In this document: positions 1 through 5,756 of the stretch, piece by piece
How the letters are laid out: each line of letters starts with the position of its first letter
How positions within the stretch are numbered: the stretch's first letter is position 1
Assembly (NCBI GenBank): GCA_964570205.1
Contig: CAZMXI010000226.1
Location: forward strand, 1 to 6,477
Direction: 5' to 3'
Length of the DNA: 6,477 bases
Source of the DNA: CAZMXI01 sp964570205
Lineage (GTDB): Bacteria > Planctomycetota > Phycisphaerae > Tepidisphaerales > Tepidisphaeraceae
Made by a program: the position numbers and the translations under genes
The notes under the pieces: generated by a model
The model's input: only the letters and a program-made list of their open reading frames with translations
What the model was told of the DNA's origin: nothing
Database searches by the model: none

Positions 1-377
1 TCGAGCGCGTGCTCGGCGTCGATGAAGGCCGCCACGCCGCCCAATCGCTGGGCGCTGGCAATGATGTGCAGCGCGAGGGTGGTCTTGCCGGAGGATTCGG
101 GCCCGAACACTTCGACCACCCGCCCGCGGGGCACGCCCGACCCGCCCAAGGCAATGTCCAGCGACAGGCTGCCGGTGGGGATGCCATCGGTTGTTGGCGA
201 GACCTCGCCATCCAGCCTCATCACCGCGCCCTTGCCGAACTGCTTCTCGATCTGCTGGACGGCCCGGTTGAGCGCAGACTCGCGCGCGGGGTCGATCGCG
301 GTGCGCGACTCGGCCGCAACTTGCGGCTTCTTCGCTTCGGCCTTGTCGGCCTTTTCCTTCTCGGCTGTCTTGGCCAC
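1..377 (-). CDS. recA: RecA recombinase, N-terminal part (3' end beyond window)
   Basis: Encodes the first 125 residues of RecA, the cytoplasmic ATPase that coats single-stranded DNA, drives strand exchange and triggers LexA self-cleavage in the SOS response. Seen: QIEKQFGKG at about 42-50, VMRL at 52-55, TGSLSLDIALG at 68-78, the Walker A motif GPESSGKT at 92-99 and FIDAEHAL at 118-125. The chosen start is GTG at 377-375, preceded by AGGAG seven bases upstream. Relative to E. coli RecA the core begins about 25 residues later, because of a Lys/Ala/Glu-rich N-terminal tail (roughly residues 2-30). An in-frame ATG at 473-471 would add 32 residues. I prefer GTG because the ATG lacks a good ribosome site and the intervening codons have much lower third-position GC than the codons after the GTG. 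The reading frame stays open to the window edge, so the gene is cut by the window and is not a pseudogene. thpR lies upstream on the same strand. Identity is essentially certain; the start is likely. Confidence 0.97.
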   Translation of the reverse strand, partial: MAKTAEKEKADKAEAKKPQVAAESRTAIDPARESALNRAVQQIEKQFGKGAVMRLDGEVSPTTDGIPTGSLSLDIALGGSGVPRGRVVEVFGPESSGKTTLALHIIASAQRLGGVAAFIDAEHAL

Positions 378-520
378 GACTGATCTCCTGATGTGCCCCC
401 GGACTTGGGCGGTTGAACTGGATGTTGTTGCCCGGGCCAAACCTGCGTCCGTTGCAGTCGCCCGCTTACCCATGCTAATGTCTCAAGACCGCCAAACACC
501 TCGCGGTTCGGAATTTGTAC
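378..520 (-). other. Probable long 5' leader of recA
   Basis: About 140 bases lie between the expected transcription start (near 521, from the -10 box) and the recA GTG. The leader contains an in-frame ATG at 473-471, with a TGA in the same frame just upstream at 485-483. From that ATG the frame is open into recA and would add 32 residues rich in Ser, Thr, Ala and Arg. Only a small palindrome (GCCCGGGC at 430-437) was seen. I recognise no riboswitch or known RNA element. Confidence 0.4.
385..389 (-). promoter_or_regulatory. Ribosome binding site of recA
   Basis: AGGAG on the minus strand, seven bases before the GTG at 377-375. It is a near-perfect Shine-Dalgarno match at ideal spacing and is the main reason for choosing GTG over the in-frame ATG at 473. 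Confidence 0.8.
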
Positions 521-544
521 GGACACCAGTATATGTACGGCACC
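516..544. repeat. Pair of direct repeats flanking the recA -10 box (candidate operator)
   Basis: On the plus strand TGTACGGACACC (516-527) and TGTACGGCACC (534-544) are almost identical and lie in the same orientation, 18 bases start to start. The -10 hexamer (528-533) sits exactly between them. An 18-base period puts the copies nearly two helical turns apart on the same DNA face, as expected for a dimeric repressor. As the promoter drives recA, LexA is the natural candidate. The sequence does not match the E. coli CTGT-N8-ACAG box or the Gram-positive box, so the assignment is inference only. Confidence 0.45.
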
Positions 545-556
545 TGTATGGGTCAA
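528..556 (-). promoter_or_regulatory. Sigma-70-type promoter of recA
   Basis: On the minus strand, TTGACC (551-556) and TATACT (528-533) are separated by exactly 17 bases. Each box has five of six consensus bases. Upstream of the -35 box, towards thpR, is an A/T-richer stretch. Transcription should start near 521 and run into recA, giving recA its own promoter separate from thpR. This is inferred from sequence alone. Confidence 0.7.
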
Positions 557-616
557 GCGAATTTCGGCCAAAAAACGCCGTGACATAGAAATCGTATCCA
601 ATTGCTATCAAGGCAT

Positions 617-1210
617 TTATATCCCAGTTGGTTTTTTCTGCTTGCCTTGCGGCAACTCGATGTTCATTCGTGCAATGGGAGTGTAGAGCGGCCCTTGGGG
701 TCGAAGATCACTGTGCATCAACGTAAAGCCGGAAACAGCAAAGTTTGGGCCGGGTAAAAGTGCCTCTGCCGCTTGGACAAGGGCCGGGCGCAACGATGGA
801 TGGAGAGGCATCTTCGCCCGCGCCACCGTCACATGGGGCAGGAATGCGCGAGGCTCAAGCGGAAAACCCAGCGGGAGGCATACATCTTCGATGCGATGGA
901 AGAGTTGCAGCAAAGCCGATGGCGCTGCCTGTACCCCCACCCCCAGAATCCGCACCGGCCCTCGCGGAGGCAGGCAGACCACGGCATCGAACGCAAGGTC
1001 GGTTTCTCCCGATGGCTCAATCCCGGCCAGCGCATCACACAATTCGTTGACCCGAGCCTCCGGCACTTCGCCGAGGAACTTCAACGTGATATGCAGGTTC
1101 TTGTGTTGCGTATAAACGGGCTTGGGTGCGACCACCCTCATGGCATTCTGGATTCCAACCAGGTGATCACGAACCTGATCGGGAAGCTCGATGGCAGTGA
1201 AAAGGCGCAT
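617..1210 (-). CDS. thpR: RNA 2',3'-cyclic phosphodiesterase (2H family, LigT-like)
   Basis: A cytoplasmic 2H-superfamily enzyme that opens 2',3'-cyclic phosphate ends on RNA to 2'-phosphomonoesters; some members also ligate tRNA halves in vitro. Both catalytic HxTx motifs are present: HITL (about residues 40-43 from the ATG) and HVTV (about 126-129). The N-terminus MRLFTAIELP and the segment NLHITLKFLGEV are typical of ThpR. The length of about 197 residues is close to the family norm (about 175-200). I start at ATG 1210-1208 because family members begin with MRLF; a GTG three codons earlier (1219-1217) is possible. Neither start has a clear Shine-Dalgarno. The last residues are basic (GKQKKPTGI). 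It stands 96 bases after the small-subunit stop and 239 bases before the recA start. ThpR beside recA is a recurrent arrangement, suggesting a loose link with DNA or RNA repair, but none is shown here. Confidence 0.93.
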   Translation of the reverse strand: MRLFTAIELPDQVRDHLVGIQNAMRVVAPKPVYTQHKNLHITLKFLGEVPEARVNELCDALAGIEPSGETDLAFDAVVCLPPRGPVRILGVGVQAAPSALLQLFHRIEDVCLPLGFPLEPRAFLPHVTVARAKMPLHPSLRPALVQAAEALLPGPNFAVSGFTLMHSDLRPQGPLYTPIARMNIELPQGKQKKPTGI

Positions 1211-1225
1211 AGAGTGCACGGGGGC

Positions 1226-1255
1226 ATCATATCAATTCTGCCTGAGCCGGAGCAA
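1226..1255 (-). promoter_or_regulatory. Possible promoter of thpR
   Basis: On the minus strand, TTGCTC (1250-1255) and TATGAT (1226-1231) are 18 bases apart. The start point would fall around 1219, almost on the candidate GTG, giving a very short or absent leader. That would fit the missing Shine-Dalgarno. The -35 match is only moderate and thpR could also be read through from the Hyf-like genes. Confidence 0.3.
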
Positions 1256-1306
1256 CGCGGGTACACAGCGGCAGGGCGCGTATCGGCCACCGGCCAACAT
1301 GGCTGC

Positions 1307-2122
1307 TCAGGCGCCCGGGCCATCGGAGAGGTTTCGCCCCAGCGCCGCCCCATTGCCAGCCTCGATTCTTCCAATCAAACGCAGCAGGCCGTCGAGTATG
1401 GTCAGCGGATGAGGGGGACAGCCGGGAATGTACAGATCGACCGGCACCAGCGCATCGGCGCCACCTCTCACCTGTTGATGATCTATATAGGGCCCGCCGG
1501 AAATCGCGCACGCGCCCACGGCGATCACAACCTTAGGGTCCGGAACCGCGTCGTAAGTCTTCTTCACCGCGAGTTCCATATTCCGGGTCACCGGGCCCGT
1601 TATCAGAAGCCCATCCGCGTGACGGGGCGACGCGACCATTTGAATGCCGAACCGGCCCAGGTCCCAACCGATGGTCGTCAAGACGTTTACGTCGGCCTCG
1701 CAGGCATTGCACCCTCCTGCGCTCACCTGTCGGAGCTTGAGCGAGCGGCCCAGAAGGCGTCTTAATCTCGCATCCAACGCGGAGGCCAGATGCAGCGATT
1801 GCTGGTCATGAGAAAGAACCAGGTCTTCACGTCGGCGGACTCCCAGCCGATAGTCGGTGCCGTAAGTGATTGCCTGCCGTTGACATGCAGCAACGCAGTC
1901 CGTGCAGAAGAGGCACCGGCCCAGGTCAATTCGCGTTTGCTCGTTCACGGTGAGAGCGCCGGTCGGGCAGGCATCCGCGCAGGCTCGGCAAGCATCCAGG
2001 CACTTGGATCTATCGATCAAAGGGCGACCGCGGAAACGGTCAGGCATCGCGGGCGCTGGCCCGGCCGGGTATTTGATGGTCCGGTGTCCTTGTTGCCTTC
2101 GAGCAAGCAGGATTCTGAGCAT
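1307..2122 (-). CDS. hyfI: Hyf-like small subunit: ferredoxin domain fused to NuoB-type domain
   Basis: A 271-residue electron-transfer subunit joining what E. coli hydrogenase-4 splits into HyfH (ferredoxin) and HyfI (small subunit). Residues 1-35 (including TIKYPAGPAP) resemble the HyfH N-terminus. Two [4Fe-4S] sites follow: C41, C45, C48, C52-Pro, then C70, C73, C76, C80. The first has three, not two, residues between its first two cysteines. From about 130 the NuoB-like domain carries the proximal-cluster ligands C138 and C141 (GGCNACE), C205 (GACAIS) and C235 (PGCPPHP). All twelve expected cysteines are therefore present, enough for a three-cluster wire. There is no twin-arginine signal, so the protein should face the cytoplasm, docked on the large subunit and the HyfC-like anchor. 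The ATG has only a weak GAGA-rich ribosome site and lies 42 bases after the large-subunit stop. It is the last gene of the set; no convincing terminator follows. Confidence 0.9.
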   Translation of the reverse strand: MLRILLARRQQGHRTIKYPAGPAPAMPDRFRGRPLIDRSKCLDACRACADACPTGALTVNEQTRIDLGRCLFCTDCVAACQRQAITYGTDYRLGVRRREDLVLSHDQQSLHLASALDARLRRLLGRSLKLRQVSAGGCNACEADVNVLTTIGWDLGRFGIQMVASPRHADGLLITGPVTRNMELAVKKTYDAVPDPKVVIAVGACAISGGPYIDHQQVRGGADALVPVDLYIPGCPPHPLTILDGLLRLIGRIEAGNGAALGRNLSDGPGA

Positions 2123-2164
2123 GACTTCTCTCTCATTCGTCTTTCTGAGGCCGGCGCATCACGA

Positions 2165-3676
2165 TCACAGGTCGTGCCCGCAATAGGACAAGTTGAAACT
2201 CTTATTGCAGAGCGGGAAGTCGGATATCTGCTGATTCCGCAGCGCGTAGGCCAGCGCCGCCCAGTTGTGGAAGGATGGATCCACCACCTTGTATCGGGCA
2301 AAGCGGGATTGAGCATCCGTGATCGCCACGTGGCAGACTTCTCCGCGCCATCCTTCGGTGATCGCCACCGCCAGCGAGCGTGGCGCCAACGATCCGAGCG
2401 GCACGCACGCAGCGCCGGGGGGAATTTCGTGAACCTGCTCGCGGATGAACTCGATGGACTGTTGAATCTCCATCCATCGGACGTAAGCGCGGGCAAACAC
2501 GTCGCCGCTCTCGCAAGTCGATACGGGCAGGTGCGCGAAGCGGTATATGCCGATCGGCAGGTCGTTCCGGGCATCGCGCCCGAGCCCCGAAGCGCGTGCC
2601 GCCGGCCCGACCACTCCCAATTCGACCGCAACCTGCGCCGGGAGCGGCCCGGTGCCCTCAAATCGGGCCATGACCGAGGGCGTATCCCAGAGAAGGTTGA
2701 TGGCGTTAGCGGTGTCCTTGGCGGCAATGTCCAGTCGGCGCAACAGCTCGGCCAGGCGATCTGCATCCACATCGAAACCGACGCCTCCCGGGCGGACCAT
2801 TCCCCGCCCGAACCGGTTGCCGCATAGCAGCGCCGTCATATTAAGCAGATCGCCGCGTATCCGGCCGCAGTAACTGGCCGTGGGCAGGAAACCGACGTCG
2901 CCGGCCAAGGCGCCCATGTCTCCAACATGATTCGCCAGGCGCTCCAACTCCAGGGCAATACCCCGCAGCGCCTGCGGGCGCGCACTCTTCCGGCACCGTG
3001 CCAGGGCCTCGATCACTTGGCAATACGCGCTGGCGTGCGCGATCGTGGTGTCGCCGGCGAGCGTCTCGGCGTAGTGGATGGACCGCCTGGTCGGTCCGCC
3101 CAGCAGGGCCTCCTCCACGCCGCGATGCTGGTATCCCAGCGCGATCTCCAAGTGTAGAACTTCCTCGCCGTGGCATTGAAACCGGAAGTGTCCCGGCTCA
3201 ATCACACCGGCATGCACCGGGCCGACGGCAACCTCATGCACCNNNNNNNNNNNNNNNNNNNNNNNNNNNNNNNNNGCCGGACGGCTCCACGCATCGGCCT
3301 CGCCCCAGGGCCGATGGTATCTCACGGGCTTGAACCAGGGATGCCCAACAGGAGTTACGCCGAACTGTTCAGCCAGTTCACGCTCGAAAAGCTGCACTTG
3401 CGGGCAGCGCCGTGCCAGGGAAGGAATCTGGTCGCCCTCGATCCGAGCCCGTCCGATGTGCACCTGGCTATGCTGATCATCCACAAGAATGACGAACAAC
3501 TGCAGGACCTGCGCGTCATCGACCCTGGCGCCGAACAACGCGGCGACGCGGCAACCCGCCGCGACGGAATCGACGATGGCCTGGGCCAGCGCATCCTGCG
3601 GCAGCGTCGGCACCGCCTCCAATGTGATGGCCCGACCGTTGGCCAGGGGGACGAGGTTGCAACGGTTTGCGGTCAT
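2165..3676 (-). CDS. hyfG: Hyf-like large subunit (NuoC-NuoD fusion) lacking Ni-Fe ligands
   Basis: About 503 residues, counting the 33-base N run as coding. The NuoC-like part ends in ERELAEQFGVTPVGHP (98-113). The NuoD/hydrogenase-like part contains VGPVHAGVIEPGHFRF (151-166) and GYQHRG (181-186). Where hydrogenases have CGxC, this protein reads AGDTTIAH (207-214), so the two Ni ligands are A207 and T210. Where they have DPCxxC it reads DPSFHN (466-471), giving S468 and N471. The C-terminal motif resembles complex I NuoD (PSFxN). The protein ends in NKSFNLSYCGHDL with no recognisable maturation-peptidase cleavage site. It is therefore a catalytically different Hyf/Ehr-type subunit and not a hydrogenase. 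It should sit on the cytoplasmic face between the small subunit and the membrane arm. The start is ATG 3676-3674, behind GGAGG at seven bases and overlapping the upstream stop (ATGA). An upstream in-frame extension was rejected because it lies inside the preceding gene. Confidence 0.9.
   Translation of the reverse strand: MTANRCNLVPLANGRAITLEAVPTLPQDALAQAIVDSVAAGCRVAALFGARVDDAQVLQLFVILVDDQHSQVHIGRARIEGDQIPSLARRCPQVQLFERELAEQFGVTPVGHPWFKPVRYHRPWGEADAWSRPXXXXXXXXXXXXVHEVAVGPVHAGVIEPGHFRFQCHGEEVLHLEIALGYQHRGVEEALLGGPTRRSIHYAETLAGDTTIAHASAYCQVIEALARCRKSARPQALRGIALELERLANHVGDMGALAGDVGFLPTASYCGRIRGDLLNMTALLCGNRFGRGMVRPGGVGFDVDADRLAELLRRLDIAAKDTANAINLLWDTPSVMARFEGTGPLPAQVAVELGVVGPAARASGLGRDARNDLPIGIYRFAHLPVSTCESGDVFARAYVRWMEIQQSIEFIREQVHEIPPGAACVPLGSLAPRSLAVAITEGWRGEVCHVAITDAQSRFARYKVVDPSFHNWAALAYALRNQQISDFPLCNKSFNLSYCGHDL
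3243..3275. other. Assembly gap (33 N) inside the large-subunit gene
   Basis: 33 undetermined bases fall in the linker between the NuoC-like and NuoD-like parts (about residues 134-145). The same frame is clearly coding on both sides, so the true length is probably a multiple of three near this size. Residue identities in the linker are unknown. Confidence 0.98.
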
Positions 3677-5106
3677 GGCCGGACCTCCAGATAACGGACC
3701 GCGTCGTTGAGCAAGCCGACCAGGGGATCGGGCAGGTACACCCCAAGGAGCAGAACTAACACCATGAAGACGAGAATCGGCGCGACCGCGTGCCATCGCT
3801 CACGATATGGAAATTGGCGCACCTCGGCGGATGGTCGCCCTTGCACAACCTGCAAAACGGTTGCGCCCATCCCGATGAAGACGACCAGCAGGAGGACAAG
3901 AAAGGACCCTGCGACCACGAATCGTCCCGCGTCGAAAGCTCCATTGAGGATGGCGAACTCACTGATAAAGGGACCGAATGGAGGCGATCCGGTGATGGCC
4001 AGAAACCCCGCCAGAAAGAGCGAACCCGAGAGCGGCACCCGCCGGATGGCCCCTCGAACCTGGTCAACATTCTTGCTGGCATATGCCCGATGGATGTTGC
4101 CGGCCGACAGGAAAAGCACGCCTTTGGTCAAGCCGTTTGCCATGACATGAAGCAGCGTGCCGAACAATGCGGGAGCACCGACGCCCAAGCCCACAATCAG
4201 GATGCCCATGTGTTCGACGCTGGAGTACGCCAGCAGTCTCTTGAAATCGCGCTGCCCAACCATGAACACGCCAGCCACGGCCATGGAGAGAAGGCCCATG
4301 ACCAGCAGCAGCCTGGACATGTAGCCGCCCTCGCCGGCCGCGCCACAGATGTGGTAGATCCTCAGCAGGGCAAGGAAGGCGCAACTGGTAACTCCGCCGG
4401 CCAGAATCACCCCAACAACGCCGGGAGCCTCGCCATAGGCGTCGGGCTTCCACGTGTGCATGGGCGCCAGTCCCATCTTCGTTCCGTACCCGACGAGCAG
4501 CAGAACAAATGCCGCGTGAAGCCATGGCTTGGACAATTGGGGCGCATGGCTCAGCAGGTTTTCAAATGTCAACGTAGAATCCAGTCCTGCGTGCAGCGCC
4601 GCATACGCCAGGAACAGGGTCCCCAGCAGGGCCAGCGCAATCCCGCTGAAACCGACCATCAGATATTTCCATGTGGCCTCGATGCTCCGCTGCGTACGGT
4701 TAAAATAGATCAGAGGGGCCGTGACCAGAGTGGTGGTTTCCATGGCAACCCACATCAGCCCCAGATGGTGTGACCAGGTCACCCAGGTCATGGTGCTCAG
4801 AACGGCCAGAAGGCACACGCAGAACACCCGGTTGCACCGCTCCTGCCGCTGGTGAAGGTAGCCCACCGCGTAGAAGGCGCAGAGCAGATAGAGCACGCTG
4901 ATTTGAAGGAGGATGACTCGTCCGGGTGGATCAAGCATGAGCCAGCCATTGCCACGGCTGACGTCGTGCCAGAGCAATGTGCACACGGTCAGCGCCGTAT
5001 GCGCCGTCCCGGTCAGGGGCAGCAACCAGGGACGGCCGCGGTTGGATGGCACCGCGGCGGCCATGGCGGCCATGAGAAGCGGAAGCAGCATAAGGGCGAG
5101 TGCCAT
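3673..5106 (-). CDS. hyfF: Hyf-like antiporter membrane subunit (NuoL/M/N, MrpD family)
   Basis: A 477-residue hydrophobic protein, roughly 13-14 membrane segments, of the proton-translocating antiporter family; closest in character to HyfF. Residues known to matter in this family are present: Glu in the fifth helix (E123, WVAMETTTL), Lys in ATWKYLMVG (K147), Lys in the discontinuous helix (K210, GYGTKMGLAPMHTW), Lys at K328 (NGLTKGVLFLSAGN) and Glu at E383 (GSPPFGPFISEF, a Hyf-type signature). H299 lies in YSSVEHMG. This points to a working ion channel in the membrane arm. E. coli HyfF is somewhat longer (about 526), mostly at the C-terminus. The ATG at 5106-5104 follows the hyfE-like stop by 3 bases and has AAGGAA six bases upstream; its own stop overlaps the next start by 4 bases. 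Only one antiporter subunit is visible here; a HyfB-like one may lie beyond the right edge. Confidence 0.93.
   Translation of the reverse strand: MALALMLLPLLMAAMAAAVPSNRGRPWLLPLTGTAHTALTVCTLLWHDVSRGNGWLMLDPPGRVILLQISVLYLLCAFYAVGYLHQRQERCNRVFCVCLLAVLSTMTWVTWSHHLGLMWVAMETTTLVTAPLIYFNRTQRSIEATWKYLMVGFSGIALALLGTLFLAYAALHAGLDSTLTFENLLSHAPQLSKPWLHAAFVLLLVGYGTKMGLAPMHTWKPDAYGEAPGVVGVILAGGVTSCAFLALLRIYHICGAAGEGGYMSRLLLVMGLLSMAVAGVFMVGQRDFKRLLAYSSVEHMGILIVGLGVGAPALFGTLLHVMANGLTKGVLFLSAGNIHRAYASKNVDQVRGAIRRVPLSGSLFLAGFLAITGSPPFGPFISEFAILNGAFDAGRFVVAGSFLVLLLVVFIGMGATVLQVVQGRPSAEVRQFPYRERWHAVAPILVFMVLVLLLGVYLPDPLVGLLNDAVRYLEVRP
3684..3688 (-). promoter_or_regulatory. Ribosome binding site of the large-subunit gene
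   Basis: GGAGG on the minus strand, seven bases before ATG 3676-3674 and located within the end of the hyfF-like gene. It fixes the start and supports translational coupling. Confidence 0.8.
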
Positions 5107-5109
5107 GGA

Positions 5110-5751
5110 TTATTCCTTGAGGGTGACCAGCCGGCGGGTGTCCATGGAGGAAAACGCCGCGTTGATATGATTTGTGATGATGCAGATCACGAAGATGCCG
5201 ACGAAAAGATCGAGCATCGCGCCCACTTCCACCACGAACGGCATGGCCTCGATCAGCAGCATGCCGAATATGAATATGCCGTTCTCAAGGACCAGGTACC
5301 CAACGACCTGGGTAAGCGCCTTGAACCGCGTCGTCAACAGGACGAACCCGGTCAGGATGGTCGCCATGGAGGCCGGAACCAGAAGAGAACCGGCGTGTTG
5401 CGAGATCAGGGGAAGGTGGCTGGCAAAGAGCAAGGAGAACGCGGTGGCCGCCGCTCCAAGCAGAATGGAAGGCAGAAACCCGATCAGGGGCTCGACTTCC
5501 CGCTTGATCTGAGCATCGCGCAAGGCCCGGATCATGATGGCGGGAACGGCAATGCCTTTCAGAAAGATCGCCGCGACCGCCGTCAGCACCGCCGGCAAGG
5601 TCAGGTGTTCGTGAACGAGGAAGGGCAGGGCGCCCAAGAGCGCTCCTTGGATGGCCACGATGCGGATCAATGCCAGCAGCCGACTGGTGCCAAGAGCAAA
5701 CAGGTTGATCATCAGGACCAGCATGAGCAGTGCGTTGAGCTGGTTGATCAT
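5110..5751 (-). CDS. hyfE: HyfE-like membrane subunit (NuoK-related)
   Basis: A 213-residue integral membrane protein with about seven hydrophobic segments (near 3-23, 29-47, 52-76, 90-111, 121-141, 146-168 and 174-195). The length matches E. coli HyfE (216). The C-terminal half is NuoK-like, with acidic residues buried in helices: E156 (YLVLENGIF), E168 and E175, which are candidates for the ion path. The segments SRLLALIRIVAIQGALLG and TRFKALTQVVGYLVLENG share a layout, hinting at an old internal duplication. The start is ATG 5751-5749, five bases after the hyfC-like stop, with a GGTGAGG ribosome site overlapping that stop. The frame is open further upstream but encodes a polar stretch with no membrane character, overlapping the preceding gene, so it was left out. 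The presence of HyfE separates Hyf-type complexes from the smaller Hyc type. Confidence 0.9.
   Translation of the reverse strand: MINQLNALLMLVLMINLFALGTSRLLALIRIVAIQGALLGALPFLVHEHLTLPAVLTAVAAIFLKGIAVPAIMIRALRDAQIKREVEPLIGFLPSILLGAAATAFSLLFASHLPLISQHAGSLLVPASMATILTGFVLLTTRFKALTQVVGYLVLENGIFIFGMLLIEAMPFVVEVGAMLDLFVGIFVICIITNHINAAFSSMDTRRLVTLKE
5113..5118 (-). promoter_or_regulatory. Ribosome binding site of the hyfF-like gene
   Basis: AAGGAA on the minus strand, six bases before ATG 5106-5104 and inside the last codons of the upstream gene. It supports this start and tight coupling to the hyfE-like gene. Confidence 0.6.
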
Positions 5752-5756
5752 GGCGG

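Noticed and set aside
562..580. CGGC-GTTTTTTG-GCCG element between thpR and the recA promoter as a terminator
   Set aside because: The T-run is in the loop and not after the stem, and the stem is only four pairs; more likely A/T-rich DNA upstream of the promoter.
221..601. 126-codon minus-strand frame starting MDTISMSRRF
   Set aside because: It lies in a different frame from recA, overlaps its promoter and N-terminus, and becomes an Arg/Ser-rich frame-shift of the recA codons.
1270..1306. GGCC-GGT-GGCC hairpin after the small-subunit stop as a terminator
   Set aside because: The stem is only four base pairs and no T-run follows, so it cannot be supported as an intrinsic terminator.
773..1765. 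330-codon open frame on the plus strand
   Set aside because: It is antisense to thpR and the small-subunit gene, crosses their spacer, is rich in Arg/His/Gln and shows no recognisable domain; an effect of GC-rich coding DNA.
1790..2827. 345-codon open frame on the plus strand
   Set aside because: It overlaps the clearly conserved small- and large-subunit genes in antisense and has no motif or credible family.
3790..4773. 327-codon plus-strand frame rich in His, Gln and Asp
   Set aside because: It is antisense to the hyfF-like gene, whose conserved membrane motifs are unmistakable; the odd composition is the complement of hydrophobic codons.
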